Part shown: positions 25,824 through 36,035 of the stretch, piece after piece
How positions within the stretch are numbered: the stretch's first letter is position 1
How the letters are laid out: the number at the start of each line of letters is the position of its first letter
Origin: Candidatus Accumulibacter cognatus
Lineage (GTDB): Bacteria > Pseudomonadota > Gammaproteobacteria > Burkholderiales > Rhodocyclaceae
Length of the DNA: 64,000 bases
NCBI GenBank assembly: GCA_013414765.1
Contig: CP058708.1
Span: 5,105,515-5,169,514 of the forward strand
Reading direction: 5' to 3'
Made by a program: the position numbers and the translations under genes
The notes under the pieces: generated by a model
Seen by the model: only the letters and a program-made list of their open reading frames with translations
The model's database searches: none
What the model was told of the DNA's origin: nothing

Positions 25824-26480
25824 TCACGGGTACCTGACGATGCGCAGATAAGGTTTCGGTGCCTCCCAGCCCTGCGGAAACAGAGTCCTGGCTTCCTCAT
25901 CGGACACCGAACCGGCAATGATGACGTCCTCGCCCTGCTTCCAGTTCACCGGCGTGGCGACCTTGTACTTGGCAGTGAGCTGCATCGAGTCCAGCGCGCG
26001 CAGGATTTCGTCGAAATTGCGCCCGGTGGTCATCGGGTAGGTCATCATCAGCTTGATCCTTTTGTCCGGCCCGATCACAAAGACCGAACGCACGGTCGCG
26101 TTGGTGGCCGCCGTACGGCCCTCCGAGCTGCCCGACTCTTCGGCGGGCAGCATATTGTAGAGCTTGGCTACAGCTAGATCGGTGTCCCCGATCATGGGGT
26201 AACGGGGCAAGTGGCCTTGTGTTTCTTCGATGTCCTTGGCCCAGCGCGCATGGTTTTCCACCGGGTCGATCGACAACCCGATGATTTTGCAGTTACGGCT
26301 GGCAAATTTGTCCTCAATGCCGGCCATATAGCCGAGCTCGGTGGTACACACCGGAGTGAAATCCTTCGGGTGAGAGAACAGAATTGCCCAACCGTCGCCG
26401 ATCCAGTCGTGAAAGCGAATGGTGCCCTGGGTGGTCTCGGCGCTGAAGTCGGGTGCAACGTCATTGATGCGAAGTGACAT
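25824..26480 (-). CDS. 1-Cys peroxiredoxin (Prx6-type)
   Basis: A protein of 218 residues. The peroxidatic cysteine is in HPKDFTPVCTTELG near residue 45; GLSIDPVENHARWAKDI and the Prx6-type C-terminal domain (VNWKQGEDVIIAGSVSDEEA) are present, with no conventional resolving-cysteine motif. It reduces hydroperoxides in the cytosol. The start is ATG 26480; upstream in-frame codons to 26627 are not conserved. The 157 bp upstream, before the IS1182 element, should contain its promoter. Confidence 0.93.
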   Translation of the reverse strand: MSLRINDVAPDFSAETTQGTIRFHDWIGDGWAILFSHPKDFTPVCTTELGYMAGIEDKFASRNCKIIGLSIDPVENHARWAKDIEETQGHLPRYPMIGDTDLAVAKLYNMLPAEESGSSEGRTAATNATVRSVFVIGPDKRIKLMMTYPMTTGRNFDEILRALDSMQLTAKYKVATPVNWKQGEDVIIAGSVSDEEARTLFPQGWEAPKPYLRIVRYP

Positions 26481-26637
26481 GGTAGCTCCTCTGCTTACGG
26501 GGGTGAAAAGACCGTCCACAACGGGTGAAGCTGGACAACAACAGAAAACCGGATAGAGTATCGAGAAGTATCCTTGACGATGGCGGCGGCAGTCAATCAA
26601 AAATGAATTCACATTATTGATGTCCAACCCTCTCTAG

Positions 26638-28182
26638 CAGCTTGTCGGACTTGACGTCTGAAGCCCCGCCAAGCTTCACGATACGGAATGAAAGTGCTGG
26701 ATTGGGTTGGTTTTCAGTCCTATCGCAAGGTTTTTCTGCCGTTTTTCCCTACTGTGGGCGCAACTTGGCCATACGCTTCAAGTTCCACGCCAAGCAAACC
26801 AGCGTCCACTCTCCGGTGACCTTTTTCAAGCCCCGCAGCGAGAACCGGCGAAAACCCATGACCGATTTGATGATGCCGAAGACCGGCTCGACGGTTTGCT
26901 TGCGCAAGGCATAGAGGGCGCGCCCCGCTTGGGTCTTCAAGCGATGCGACAGGGCTTGTACGGGGGTCGCGTTCTCCGGCAGCGCTGCCGGTTCGCTGTG
27001 TCGCTCCCGCCAGTCCGGGTGGTGCTCGTCGCGAGCCGGCGCGATCACCGGATCAATGCCGGCCGCCGCGCACGCGTTGACGTTCTTCTCGCTGCAGAAG
27101 CCGCTGTCGGCGATCAGCGTTTCGACAGTCCCCAGAACCTCGGCTTGTGCCTTGAGCGTCGCCAGCATCGGCTCGACCTGCTCCTTGTCATTGGGGGCTT
27201 GCGTTACGCCGACCGCCACGACCAGCATCGTCGCTGCATCAACCCCAGCCTGCGCGTTGTACGCCTGTTCGAAGCCGCCACCGGCCACCGGCATGATCCG
27301 CGATTCTTCGTCGGTCAGGTTGATCTGGTCGCTGTCCCGCGCTCCCGGCTTGGGCGCCTTCGGCGGCCTGCCGCCGGTTTTCTTGCCCGTGACTTCTTCC
27401 TTGGCCTTACGCCGGGCCATCTTCTCGTCGTACTCGGCTTTCTCTCGCTGATAGCGCTCCTCGGCCCGAGCAGCAATCTTCCCCTTGGCCGCCGCCATCG
27501 CCGCTAGCCGGTCTTCGCGACGCTTGATTTCTTCGGGGAGGCTCACCCCGTCCGGAACGTCCGCCTGGTCGGCCTGCTCCGCCAGGGCGAAGAGCTCCTG
27601 TACCTCGGCCTTGAGCTGCGCTTCCAGCTTTTCGAGGTGTCCATGCGAGAGCGCGCTGTGCCTCGAAGCGTTCGCTTCGATCTTCGTCCCATCAAGACAA
27701 ACGGTCCCCAGCTTCAGCAGCTTCATTTCCTTGGCCATCTCCAGGACCTGTACAAACAGGTCGCTCAGTTCGTCAAGAAAACGCCTCCGGAACGTCGCCA
27801 AGCTGTCGTGATCCGGATGGCTGCCCGCCGCAATGTAGCGAAACGCCACCGAGTCGTAGGTCGCCCGCTCCAGCTTGCGGCTCGAGAAGATTCCCGTGCT
27901 GTAGCCATAGACCATAATCGACAGCAGGGTCGCCGGATGGTACGCCTTCGATCCGCGCCCAGCGTACTGCCGGGTCAGGTTCGACAGGTCGAGTTGGTCC
28001 ACCACCTCCACGATGAACCGGGCCAAGTGATCTTGGCTCAGCCAATCGTCAACTGACGGGGGCAGCAGGTAGTCTGTCTTGCGGTCGGTGACAATGAATT
28101 GGGACATGCCGAACCCCGGTTGCGCTAATCCATATCATTTTAGCATATTTGGCGGCGAGCGGGCCCAAAGGCCGACAGGCTG
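26638..28182 (-). mobile_element. IS1182-family insertion sequence
   Basis: An element of about 1545 bp. The ends are inverted repeats, CAGCTTGTCGGACTT at the left and CAGCCTGTCGGCCTT read inward from the right (13 of 15 match). Both ends are flanked by CTAG (26634-26637 and 28183-28186), consistent with a 4-bp target duplication. One intact transposase gene fills it. It lies between the peroxiredoxin and the end of an ABC exporter operon and interrupts no recognisable gene. Confidence 0.88.
26749..28107 (-). CDS. IS1182-family transposase
   Basis: A transposase of 452 residues with an N-terminal DUF772-type domain (PPSVDDWLSQDHLARFIVEV, TFRRRFLDELSDLF) and a DDE domain: VCLDGTKIEANASRHS, TLIADSGFCSEKN and RKQTVEPVFGIIKSVMGFRR (the D, D and E of the triad). 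A charged insertion, EKMARRKAKEEVTGKKTGGR, separates the acids. No frameshift or stop is present, so the element may still be active. Confidence 0.93.
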   Translation of the reverse strand: MSQFIVTDRKTDYLLPPSVDDWLSQDHLARFIVEVVDQLDLSNLTRQYAGRGSKAYHPATLLSIMVYGYSTGIFSSRKLERATYDSVAFRYIAAGSHPDHDSLATFRRRFLDELSDLFVQVLEMAKEMKLLKLGTVCLDGTKIEANASRHSALSHGHLEKLEAQLKAEVQELFALAEQADQADVPDGVSLPEEIKRREDRLAAMAAAKGKIAARAEERYQREKAEYDEKMARRKAKEEVTGKKTGGRPPKAPKPGARDSDQINLTDEESRIMPVAGGGFEQAYNAQAGVDAATMLVVAVGVTQAPNDKEQVEPMLATLKAQAEVLGTVETLIADSGFCSEKNVNACAAAGIDPVIAPARDEHHPDWRERHSEPAALPENATPVQALSHRLKTQAGRALYALRKQTVEPVFGIIKSVMGFRRFSLRGLKKVTGEWTLVCLAWNLKRMAKLRPQ

Positions 28183-28337
28183 CTAGGCTGGTATGGGTTA
28201 AGGGCATGGATCGAGTAAGGATTCGAACGCCTGAAACGGGGGGCGTTTGGCCATGGCAATCCTCCCGCCTGCACGATCGCGCGCGTAACGACTGTGGCTC
28301 GCGATATCGGCCTTGGCCACAACTTGTTCAGGCCGGA

Positions 28338-29102
28338 TCAATAGGTCTTGAGCCGGTAGCCGGTCTTGAAGATCCAGGCCACGATCGCCAGAAATAAAGC
28401 CAGGAACAGCAGCGTCATGGCAAGGCTGATACCGACACGAACGTCGGCGACGTCATAAAAACTCCAGCGGAAGCCACTGACCAGATAGACCACGGGGTTG
28501 AACAGGGTAACCGTCTGCCAGATCGGTGGTAAGATATTGATCGAGTAGAAGCTGCCGCCCAGGAATGTCAAGGGGGTGATGATCAGCAGCGGCACCAGTT
28601 GCAGCTTCTCGAAATTATCGGCCCAGATGCCGATGATGAACCCGAATAGACTGAAAGTCACCGCCGTAAGTACCAGGAAAAGCAGCATCCAGAAGGGATG
28701 CGCAACCTCTATCGGGACGAACAGGCCGGCTGTGGCAAGAATGATCAGGCCGAGGACAACAGACTTGCTGGCGGCTGCGCCGACATAACTGGCGGTGATT
28801 TCGAAATAGGAAACCGGAGCCGACAGCAACTCGTAGATCGTTCCCGTGAATTTTGGGAAATAGATGCCGAATGAAGCGTTGGAAACGCTTTGCGTCAATA
28901 GCGACAACATGATCAGCCCCGGCACGATGAAGGCCCCGTAGCTGATGCCGTCGACCTCGGGAATGCGCGAACCGATCGCCGCGCCGAAGACGACAAAATA
29001 CAAGGAGGTCGAAATCACCGGCGAGACGATGCTCTGCAGCAGCGTGCGTCGGGTACGTGCCATCTCGAAGAGGTAAATCGCACGCATGGCCTGCAGATTC
29101 AT
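28338..29102 (-). CDS. ABC-2 type transporter permease (YadH-like)
   Basis: A membrane protein of 254 residues with six hydrophobic segments and the ABC-2 family C-terminal block [20 protein letters not shown] and [20 protein letters not shown]. It pairs with the ATPase gene upstream, with start and stop overlapping by 4 nt, to form a YadGH-like exporter. The substrate is unknown; relatives export polysaccharides, drugs or lipids. The gene ends 150 bp from the IS1182 element; that gap holds nothing I recognise. Confidence 0.92.
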   Translation of the reverse strand: MNLQAMRAIYLFEMARTRRTLLQSIVSPVISTSLYFVVFGAAIGSRIPEVDGISYGAFIVPGLIMLSLLTQSVSNASFGIYFPKFTGTIYELLSAPVSYFEITASYVGAAASKSVVLGLIILATAGLFVPIEVAHPFWMLLFLVLTAVTFSLFGFIIGIWADNFEKLQLVPLLIITPLTFLGGSFYSINILPPIWQTVTLFNPVVYLVSGFRWSFYDVADVRVGISLAMTLLFLALFLAIVAWIFKTGYRLKTY

Positions 29103-30025
29103 TTTGCCTCCTTCACTAGTCTGACGAATATGTCTTCGAGCGAACTCTGGGTGGTGTGCAGATCCTTGAAGACGATGGCTGCGTCATTGAGATCCCTGAG
29201 CAACGCAACGATGCCGGTTCGCTCGCCTTGCGTATCATATGTATAGGTCAGTTCACTGCCATCGCTCGACAGTTCCAACGGGTAGGCATCGAGTTCAGGT
29301 GGGATGCCAGAGAGTGGATTCAGCAGTTGCAGAGTCATCTGCTTCCTGCCCAGCTTGCGCATCAGTTCAACCTTGTCTTCCACCAGAATGATCTCGCCCT
29401 TGCTGATCACCCCGATCCGTTCAGCCATCTCTTCGGCCTCGTCGATGTAATGGGTGGTCAGGATGACGGTAACCCCGGTGGCTTTGAGCGAGCGCACCAG
29501 TTGCCACATGTCACGCCGCAGGTTGACATCGACTCCGGCTGTCGGCTCGTCGAGAAACAGAATCTGTGGCTCGTGCGACAGCGCTTTGGCGATCAGCAGG
29601 CGACGCTTCATGCCGCCCGAGAGGGTGATGATCTTGTTGTCCTTCTTGTCCCACAGAGAGAGCTCGCGGAGTATCTTTTCAATGTAGGCTGGATTGGCGC
29701 GCTTGCCGAAGAGGCCACGGCTAAAGGAAACCGTCGCCCATACCGATTCGAAAGCATCGGTGGTCAGTTCCTGCGGGACCAGACCGATTTTTGCGCGCGC
29801 TGCCCGGTAATCGGTGACAATGTCGTGACCGTCCACCCGCACCGTTCCTGCGCTGGCATTGACGATCCCGCAGATGATGCTGATCAGGGTGGTTTTTCCT
29901 GCACCATTGGGACCCAGCAAGGCGAAGATCTCTCCGCGGCGAATATCCAGACTGATTTCCTTGAGCGCCTGGAAGCCGGTGGCGTAGGTCTTGCAGAGTC
30001 CAGCGATGGAGAGGATGGTCGGCAT
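29099..30025 (-). CDS. ABC transporter ATP-binding protein (YadG-like)
   Basis: An ATPase of 308 residues: Walker [12 protein letters not shown] near residue 40, Q-loop region [11 protein letters not shown], signature [15 protein letters not shown] and Walker [13 protein letters not shown], followed by an H-loop ([10 protein letters not shown]). A C-terminal extension of about 80 residues is typical of the DrrA/YadG class. Start taken at ATG 30025; an in-frame ATG at 30037 adds four residues. It is divergent from the GGDEF gene, with a 248-bp AT-richer gap that must hold both promoters. Confidence 0.94.
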   Translation of the reverse strand: MPTILSIAGLCKTYATGFQALKEISLDIRRGEIFALLGPNGAGKTTLISIICGIVNASAGTVRVDGHDIVTDYRAARAKIGLVPQELTTDAFESVWATVSFSRGLFGKRANPAYIEKILRELSLWDKKDNKIITLSGGMKRRLLIAKALSHEPQILFLDEPTAGVDVNLRRDMWQLVRSLKATGVTVILTTHYIDEAEEMAERIGVISKGEIILVEDKVELMRKLGRKQMTLQLLNPLSGIPPELDAYPLELSSDGSELTYTYDTQGERTGIVALLRDLNDAAIVFKDLHTTQSSLEDIFVRLVKEAK

Positions 30026-30273
30026 GGACGCGACCATAGCAGATCCCGACAGTGGATTGAACAGCGGCATGAGCATCTCGGCGGCAGGCGAACGGCCTGA
30101 CCAGCATGCCGATCCGGCACCGGCACCATATTGACTATAATTTAGCATATTAAATCTATGTGATGATTGCCGCGGCTCGACGGCCAGGGCAGCGGCACAC
30201 ATGCTGCGGTATATCCTGGCCGCACTGTCGGCAAAGGACCCCTGCAGCACACGGGTGAGAGGACAAAAACACC

Positions 30274-32049
30274 ATGAGCAACCCGACGCCACGGATTTTG
30301 GCCATAGATAACCGGCTGGCCAATCTGCTGACGCTGCGGGCTACACTGACTCCGGAATTCGAGTTGCAGTTCGCAAGTTCCGGCACACAGGGACTGGCGA
30401 TGGCAGCGGAATCCCCCCCCGATCTGATCCTGATCGATCTCATGATGTCGGAGATGGATGGCTACGAGACCTGCCGGCGGCTCAAGGCCGACCCCCGACT
30501 GCAAGATATTCCGATGATCTTTTTGACGGAGCTCGGCCAGGCCGGGACAGCGTGTACCGAGCAGGTCCCGAGTCCTACCGATACCGTCTTCACCCCGCCG
30601 ATCCTCGCAGAGATTACCCGCCGACGTATCCGCAATCTGCTGCATCGGGAACAGTTACGCAGGGCGGCCGAGAAGTACCGCAAGCACCTTGCAACGAGAG
30701 AACAAGCACTGCTGGAAAGTGAGGCATTCACGCGCACCATTCTCAATTCGCTGACCGAGAATCTGGCCGTTCTTGATCCGCAGGGAGTCATCGTTTCGGT
30801 CAACAGGGCCTGGCAACGCTTTGCCGAGGAAAACGGGGCACCAGGTCTGGCGACAAACTCCGTTGGCCTCAGCTATCGAAGTGTCTGCATGGCTGCCGCC
30901 GGACAGCCGGGTGGAGATGAAGCCTTGCAGGCCTGGGCCGGTATAGTAGCGGTGCTGACCAAGACTCAGCCACACTTCAGCCACGAATATGCCTGCAACT
31001 CTCCAGATCGGGCACGCTGGTTTCGCATGCGCGTTGATCCGATGCTTACGCCCGGCAAAGGCGTCGTGGTGGTCCACGAAGACATTACCCCGCGCAAGCA
31101 AGCGGAAAACGCCTTGCGCGAGCAGGAGGCGTTTTTCCGCTTGATCACCGAGAACCTCGAAGGATTCGTGGCGGTTCTCGACATTGAAGGACGGCGGGTA
31201 TACAACAGCCCGTCCTACGCGCGCCTGCTCGGTGACCGGAATCTTTGCGGCACATCCTCATTCACCGACATCCATCCGGCCGACCGCGAACGAGTCGTCG
31301 GAGCTTTTCATGAGACAGTCGCCACGGGGATCGGGCACCATCTCGAATTTCGCTTTGTGACGGCCGACGGCGGCATCCGCCTGATCGAATCTCGCGGTGG
31401 GGTCATCAGGGACGATGAAGGCCGCATCAAACGGGTGGTCGTCGTTTCCCATGACGTCACCGAGCGCAAGGCCGCCGAAGAGCAAATCCACCATCTGGCT
31501 TTCTATGACGCCCTCACCCAATTGCCCAACCGCCTGCTGCTCAACGACCGTCTGCAGCAGAGCATGGCAGCCAGCAAGCGCAATGCTTGTTATGGCGCGT
31601 TGATGTTCATCGATCTCGACGACTTCAAGCCAGTGAATGACCGGCATGGCCATGCAGTCGGCGATTTACTTCTGATCGAAGCGGCGAATCGACTGAAAAC
31701 CTGCGTTCGCGCGGCAGACACCGTGGCGCGTTTCGGCGGCGATGAGTTTGTCGTGATACTGAGTGATCTGCATGTGGATAAAATCGAATCGAGTGCGCAA
31801 GCCGCGATCGTAGCAGACAAGATTCGTATCCGCTTATCGGAACCCTACGTGCTAACCATCCGGTGCGAAGGAAGTACAGATTCGATAATCGAACATCATT
31901 GCACGGCAAGTATCGGCGTGACGCTGTTTCACGATCATGTTGCCAGCCGAGACGACCTCCTCAAGCGGGCTGATGCAGAAATGTATCAGGCCAAACAAGC
32001 GGGACGCAATCTGATCCGGTTTCATGAAGAGAAGGACGGGGTAGACTGA
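30274..32049 (+). CDS. Response-regulator-like diguanylate cyclase (REC-PAS-PAS-GGDEF)
   Basis: A protein of 591 residues. REC domain 1-125: acceptor Asp D55 (LILIDLMM) and T85 are present, but the acidic pair is reduced to D12-N13 and the usual Lys before a Pro is missing (TVFTPP near 105-109). Two PAS domains follow at about 145-275 and 285-405, then a GGDEF domain from about 420 to 585. The active site is FGGDEF (488-492) and the product-inhibition I-site RAAD lies five residues before it, so c-di-GMP synthesis with feedback control is expected. No transmembrane segment. The input may be ligand sensing through PAS rather than phosphorylation. Confidence 0.93.
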   Translation: MSNPTPRILAIDNRLANLLTLRATLTPEFELQFASSGTQGLAMAAESPPDLILIDLMMSEMDGYETCRRLKADPRLQDIPMIFLTELGQAGTACTEQVPSPTDTVFTPPILAEITRRRIRNLLHREQLRRAAEKYRKHLATREQALLESEAFTRTILNSLTENLAVLDPQGVIVSVNRAWQRFAEENGAPGLATNSVGLSYRSVCMAAAGQPGGDEALQAWAGIVAVLTKTQPHFSHEYACNSPDRARWFRMRVDPMLTPGKGVVVVHEDITPRKQAENALREQEAFFRLITENLEGFVAVLDIEGRRVYNSPSYARLLGDRNLCGTSSFTDIHPADRERVVGAFHETVATGIGHHLEFRFVTADGGIRLIESRGGVIRDDEGRIKRVVVVSHDVTERKAAEEQIHHLAFYDALTQLPNRLLLNDRLQQSMAASKRNACYGALMFIDLDDFKPVNDRHGHAVGDLLLIEAANRLKTCVRAADTVARFGGDEFVVILSDLHVDKIESSAQAAIVADKIRIRLSEPYVLTIRCEGSTDSIIEHHCTASIGVTLFHDHVASRDDLLKRADAEMYQAKQAGRNLIRFHEEKDGVD

Positions 32050-32073
32050 CTCGCTTCAATAGTGTCTGGCGAA

Positions 32074-32091
32074 GCGCCGGATTTCCGGCGC
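32074..32091. terminator. Inverted repeat between convergent genes, possible terminator
   Basis: GCGCCGGA-TT-TCCGGCGC forms an 8-bp GC-only stem with a 2-nt loop between the ends of the GGDEF gene and ppiC, which converge. No U-tract follows on either strand, so this is at best a weak terminator; the loop is also tight. Confidence 0.4.
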
Positions 32092-32108
32092 CCTTCCATA
32101 GGGAAAGC

Positions 32109-32903
32109 CTACTGGACTTTTGCCTTGGCACGCAGATCATTCACGTATTTCTGGATCTGCTCCTGTTGCAGGCGCTGCGTTAGTTGCGGCTTGATCTGGT
32201 CGAACGGCGGTACAGTCAGCGGACGGCTGTCCTCTAGCAGGATCACGTGATAACCAAAATCGGTCTTGACCGGGGTTTCGGTGTACTTGCCCTTGCTCAG
32301 ACTGCCAACAGCATCGCCAAACGGTTTCACGTAACTGGCCGTGCTGTTCCAGCCAAGGTCGCCGCCTTTGTCCTTGGATCCAGGATCCTTGGACTGCTTG
32401 GCCAACTCTTCGAACTTGGCACCCTTCTTCAGATTGGCGATGATGGTTTTGGCCTCGTCTTCCTGTTCAACCAGGATGTGACGGAGCTTGTACTCGGTAT
32501 TGCCCATTTGGGTTTTCAGCTTGTCGTATGCGGCCTTGAGATCCTGGTCGCTGATCGGGTGCTTCTTGACAAAATCCTGAACGAAAGCACGGATGAAGAT
32601 CGCCTGCCTGGCCAGATCGGCTTGCGCCGATACATCGGGTTGTTTGTCCAGGTTCAACTTCTTCGCTTCCTGGACCAGCAACTCACGACGGATCAGTTCT
32701 TCACGAACCGCGTTCTTCAACTCGGGAGTATCGGGGGCGCCCTGAGCTTTCTGTTCGGCGACAAAGGCGTTGGCGATGGTCTGAGGAATGGCGACGCCAT
32801 TGACGGTGGCAAGGGTGCCACTTGCAGCCTTCTGGGCTGCCGCCGGGAGTGAGATAAGCGCACCGAGCAGCAACGCGCTGGCAAGTCGGGAAAGCTTGTG
32901 CAT
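32109..32903 (-). CDS. Periplasmic peptidyl-prolyl isomerase (parvulin/PpiC-SurA type)
   Basis: A protein of 264 residues with a signal peptide (cleavage after AAAQ, about residue 24). A SurA-like helical N-terminal part with KNAVREELIRRELLVQEAKK precedes the parvulin domain (about 140-235: YKLRHILVEQEDEAKTIIAN, KDKGGDLGW, TDFGYHVILLED). A folding factor for exported proteins. It follows bolA on the same strand across 27 bp, in the betaproteobacterial order yciB-yciI-bolA-ppiC. Confidence 0.93.
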   Translation of the reverse strand: MHKLSRLASALLLGALISLPAAAQKAASGTLATVNGVAIPQTIANAFVAEQKAQGAPDTPELKNAVREELIRRELLVQEAKKLNLDKQPDVSAQADLARQAIFIRAFVQDFVKKHPISDQDLKAAYDKLKTQMGNTEYKLRHILVEQEDEAKTIIANLKKGAKFEELAKQSKDPGSKDKGGDLGWNSTASYVKPFGDAVGSLSKGKYTETPVKTDFGYHVILLEDSRPLTVPPFDQIKPQLTQRLQQEQIQKYVNDLRAKAKVQ

Positions 32904-32930
32904 GTCTGATTTTCCTTCGGTTGGGTTGGG

Positions 32931-33278
32931 TTAAAGTAAAGCAGTAAAGCGCGTGTGCTCAGGAAGTGTCATCGAGGACATCGCCGAATATTCTGCGGGG
33001 GTCAACGCCTGGATGCTCAAGGCATGAATCCGGATAGTCATCAGGTCATCAAGTGCAGCATGCACCAAGCGATGACGCGCCAGACGGGCGAGCTCTGCGA
33101 AAGCATCCGAGACGATCAGCAAGCGATAGTGGCCCCCCCCACCCTGCGCACCGGCATGCCCAGTGTGCCGAGCCGAGTCGTCGATCACCTCCAGGCAGAT
33201 CGGCGCCAGCGCTGTGAGTCGTTGCTGAATGATCGTGACAACGCTGGCCGTAGCACCAGCGGCGGGCACGTTGGTCAC
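32931..33278 (-). CDS. BolA-family protein
   Basis: A protein of 115 residues starting at GTG 33278, overlapping the YciI stop by 4 nt. Residues from [23 protein letters not shown] through [30 protein letters not shown] give the BolA fold with its conserved His and the FxGxxxxxRHRLVY-like helix. BolA proteins partner with monothiol glutaredoxins in Fe-S handling or act in stress responses. The first 12 residues are not conserved. Confidence 0.9.
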   Translation of the reverse strand: MTNVPAAGATASVVTIIQQRLTALAPICLEVIDDSARHTGHAGAQGGGGHYRLLIVSDAFAELARLARHRLVHAALDDLMTIRIHALSIQALTPAEYSAMSSMTLPEHTRFTALL

Positions 33279-33580
33279 GCCGGCAAGGCTTTCTTGAATG
33301 GCTTGACGGTTACGGTCGCGTAGACCCCGCTGGCGACATAAGGGTCTGCGTCTGCCCAGGTTCTGGCCGCTTCGAGCGAAGCGAACTCAGCAATGATCAG
33401 ACTGCCGGAGAAACCGGCCGGCCCGGGGTCAGGAGAATCGATGGCAGGAAAGGGGCCCGCGAGCAACAGGCGACCGTCATCCTGCAGTGCCTTGAGACGC
33501 TCGATATGCGCCGGCCGGGCAGCGAGACGGTCGGCCAGTGAGTCCGGACGGTCTTCGCCAACGATGGCGTAGAACATCAT
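33275..33580 (-). CDS. YciI-like protein
   Basis: A protein of 101 residues of the YciI/YCII family ([62 protein letters not shown]). The conserved His of the PAHIERL helix and the Asp of the DPY motif are those proposed as active-site residues. Biological role unclear. Overlaps yciB upstream and bolA downstream by 4 nt each. Confidence 0.9.
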   Translation of the reverse strand: MMFYAIVGEDRPDSLADRLAARPAHIERLKALQDDGRLLLAGPFPAIDSPDPGPAGFSGSLIIAEFASLEAARTWADADPYVASGVYATVTVKPFKKALPA

Positions 33581-34110
33581 TTAGTCTCCTCGATGTACTT
33601 CGACAGTATCAACCCCTGGATGACCACAAAAACCAGCATCAGCCCGGTCGCACCAAACAGTTTGAAGTTGACCCAATCGTCTGTCGAAAAGTTGTACGCC
33701 ACGAAAAGGTTGGCGATCCCCATGAAAATGAAAAAACCAACCCATGACCAGTTGAGTTTGCTCCAGGCGACCTCCGGCAGTTCCATCTGCTCGCTGAGCA
33801 ATGCCCGCATCAGGTTCTTCCTGAAGAACAGCGTACCTCCGAGCAGGGTCGCCGCAAAGGTCCAGTAGAGCACCGTCGGCTTCCACTTGATGAAGGTTTC
33901 GTCCTGCAGGATCAGGGTCATGCCGCCAAAAACCATGATCACTACCAGGCTCACCCAAAGCATGGTGTCAATCTTGCGACCCTTGAACCATAGCCAGCCA
34001 ATCTGCGCGAAACTCGCAGCCATGGCTACTCCGGTTGCGACGTAGATGTCGAAAACCTTGTAGGCGATAAAGAAAAGGATGACTGGGAAAAGGTCGAAAA
34101 GGAACTTCAT
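33577..34110 (-). CDS. yciB: YciB/septation protein A family inner-membrane protein
   Basis: A protein of 177 residues with about five transmembrane helices, opening [20 protein letters not shown], the YciB hallmark, with [20 protein letters not shown] and [20 protein letters not shown]. Involved in cell-envelope integrity and septation in enterobacteria. First gene of the yciB-yciI-bolA-ppiC unit; the divergent tRNA genes lie 140 bp away. Confidence 0.94.
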   Translation of the reverse strand: MKFLFDLFPVILFFIAYKVFDIYVATGVAMAASFAQIGWLWFKGRKIDTMLWVSLVVIMVFGGMTLILQDETFIKWKPTVLYWTFAATLLGGTLFFRKNLMRALLSEQMELPEVAWSKLNWSWVGFFIFMGIANLFVAYNFSTDDWVNFKLFGATGLMLVFVVIQGLILSKYIEETK

Positions 34111-34204
34111 GGCGGATGCGGTAGACGGATCGAGTGATTATGGCCGATATAACAGACTGCTGTCCATCACTACGGCCATCTGGCCATCGCGGGTGACGCA
34201 GCGC

Positions 34205-34233
34205 TTTACAGTAGGGGGCCGACTCCCTATAAT
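34205..34233 (+). promoter_or_regulatory. Sigma-70 promoter of the tRNA pair
   Basis: TTTACA (34205-34210) and TATAAT (34228-34233) with exactly 17 bp between them; transcription would start near 34240, about 11 nt before the tRNA-Ala gene. This is the closest match to consensus in the window, as expected for a stable-RNA promoter. Confidence 0.85.
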
Positions 34234-34250
34234 TCCGCCTTCTTTCGAGC

Positions 34251-34326
<76 letters not shown>

Positions 34327-34349
34327 GCATTTCGAAAGAGATTTTCCGG

Positions 34350-34425
34350 GTCCCCATCGTCTAGAGGCCCAGGACACTACCCTTTCACGGTAGGTACCGG
34401 GGTTCGAATCCCCGTGGGGACGCCA
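34350..34425 (+). tRNA. tRNA-Glu (UUC)
   Basis: A 76-nt cloverleaf with encoded CCA: acceptor GTCCCCA/TGGGGAC, anticodon stem CTACC/GGTAG around loop CTTTCAC (anticodon TTC), T-arm CCGGGG-type with GTTCGAATC. It follows tRNA-Ala by 23 nt and is presumably co-transcribed. Reads GAA and GAG. Confidence 0.97.
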
Positions 34426-34486
34426 ACGATGCCCGTATCTGATCACCTGAAGAAGTGGCGCCGTTCTTACTTGGCCAGTGCGCGAG

Positions 34487-34939
34487 CTATTCCGGCCGAC
34501 GCGAATCGATGCTGATCGTCACCGGCCCGTCATTGATCAGGTGTACCCGCATGTCGGCACCGAAAACGCCGCTTTGCACGCGCAGCCCGGTGGCGCTTTC
34601 GAGCTGTTCGACAAAATTTTGAAACAGCGCTTGCGCGAGTTCAGGCCGAGCTGCACGACTCCACGATGGACGATTGCCTTTCCGGGTCGACGCGAAAAGT
34701 GTGAACTGGCTGACTGCGAGAAGCTCACCCTTGGCGTCGATGACATTGCGGTTCATCACCCCGGCTGCATCGGGGAAGATGCGCAGTCGAGCCAGCTTGG
34801 CGGACATCCAGGCCAGATCAGCGTTGGCATCGACCTCCTCGAAAGCGGCCAGGATCAGCAGACCCGGTCCGATCGAGCCAACGACTTCTCCTCCGACTTC
34901 CACCCGTGCGGCGGTGACGCGCTGCACGACCACCCTCAT
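34487..34939 (-). CDS. dtd: D-aminoacyl-tRNA deacylase
   Basis: A protein of 150 residues beginning MRVVVQRVTAARVEVGGEVV, with the catalytic-site motif LAVSQFTLFAST and the C-terminal GxP motif (NDGPVTISID). It hydrolyses D-amino acids from mischarged tRNA. Start at ATG 34939; a longer in-frame ORF to 35086 overlaps the cation-efflux gene and has no homology value. Start overlaps the stop of that gene by 4 nt. Confidence 0.95.
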   Translation of the reverse strand: MRVVVQRVTAARVEVGGEVVGSIGPGLLILAAFEEVDANADLAWMSAKLARLRIFPDAAGVMNRNVIDAKGELLAVSQFTLFASTRKGNRPSWSRAARPELAQALFQNFVEQLESATGLRVQSGVFGADMRVHLINDGPVTISIDSRRPE

Positions 34940-35895
34940 CGGGAGGCCCCGGCATTCTGCTGACGGAGTTTCTCGGGGATAGGCAGCCAGCGTACGGTAT
35001 TGGTCAAGGGTTCCGGCTGCAGCGTCACGTGCGCAATGCCCTGCTCGGCCAGCGCATGCCGACTGGCGGCGAGGACCGTCGGCCATTGTTCGAGTGACTC
35101 AACGACGAGATGTGCCGAAAGGGCAACGCGCTTAGACGACAAGGTCCAGATATGCAGGTCGTGCACCGAGGCAACACCCGCGATGCCAGCCAGCACCCCT
35201 CCGATCTGCTCGGTCGACAGGCTCGGCGGCACGCCTTCCATCAGCGCCTGCAGGACTTCGCGCAACAGACGCAGGCTCGACGCCAGCATCAGCGCGCAAA
35301 TCAGGATCGAGAGCAGGGGATCGATGGTAGTCCAGCCGGTCCACATCACGACGGCACCGGAGACCAGCGCCGCCACCGAACCTAGCAGATCGCCGAGAAC
35401 GTGCAGCAGGGCGCCGCGCGTGTTCATCGTCTGCTCGCCGTGCATCAGCAACCAGGCGACGGCGATGTTGAGGGCCAGGCCGAACGCCGCCACCAGGGTG
35501 ACCGCAGTGCCATTGACCGCGGCAGGATCGAGAATGCGACCGACGGCGGCAACCGAGATGCCGACCACCACCAGCACCATGAAAACGACATTGAGCAGCG
35601 CCGCCAGAGTCTCAACCCGACCATAGCCGTATGTGTGTCGTTGCGTCGGCGGGCGTTGCGCGAGCCAGGCCGCAAAGGCCGCCAGTCCGAGTGAGGCGCT
35701 GTCGGTGACCATGTGCCCGGCATCACCCAGCAATGCCAGCGATCCCGACCAGAAGCCGGTCGCTGCCTCGACCCCGGCAAAGCCGAGCGTCAGCAGCAAG
35801 GCCCAGAGCAGGCGCGGGCCTGTGTCCACATGATGATGCGCATGCTCACCGTGCCGATCGTGGTCATGGCCGTGCTGAAGGTGGGGATCGCTCAT
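34936..35895 (-). CDS. Cation diffusion facilitator (CzcD/ZitB-like)
   Basis: A zinc/divalent-cation proton antiporter of 319 residues with six transmembrane helices. Metal-site motifs are in TM2 (GDAGHMVTDSASL) and TM5 (LHVLGDLLGS). The N-terminus is His-rich (HLQHGHDHDRHGEHAHHHVD), a likely metal-sensing or delivery arm, and a cytoplasmic domain (about 215-319) is present. It exports zinc, cobalt or cadmium from the cytoplasm. Coupled to dtd by a 4-nt overlap. Confidence 0.93.
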   Translation of the reverse strand: MSDPHLQHGHDHDRHGEHAHHHVDTGPRLLWALLLTLGFAGVEAATGFWSGSLALLGDAGHMVTDSASLGLAAFAAWLAQRPPTQRHTYGYGRVETLAALLNVVFMVLVVVGISVAAVGRILDPAAVNGTAVTLVAAFGLALNIAVAWLLMHGEQTMNTRGALLHVLGDLLGSVAALVSGAVVMWTGWTTIDPLLSILICALMLASSLRLLREVLQALMEGVPPSLSTEQIGGVLAGIAGVASVHDLHIWTLSSKRVALSAHLVVESLEQWPTVLAASRHALAEQGIAHVTLQPEPLTNTVRWLPIPEKLRQQNAGASR

Positions 35896-36035
35896 GATCC
35901 GCGCATTGTACTGGAGATCGCTGTTTGCACTGGAGACGAGTTTGGGCTGTCGGCGCCTCCTGCACAGTGTGCTGGGCTCTATCGCTTCAGCCCAACTTAA
36001 TGTTTATCCGCTAAAATTGCCGCTTACGCTGGAGG

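Noticed and set aside
28210..28250. GGATTCGAAC beside the IS1182 element, looking like a tRNA T-loop on the minus strand
   Set aside because: The flanking bases do not pair as a T-stem and no anticodon arm or acceptor stem can be built, so it is not a tRNA or clear attachment site.
29156..30100. A 314-codon plus-strand frame opposite the ABC ATPase
   Set aside because: Antisense shadow of Walker and signature motifs; no start signal.
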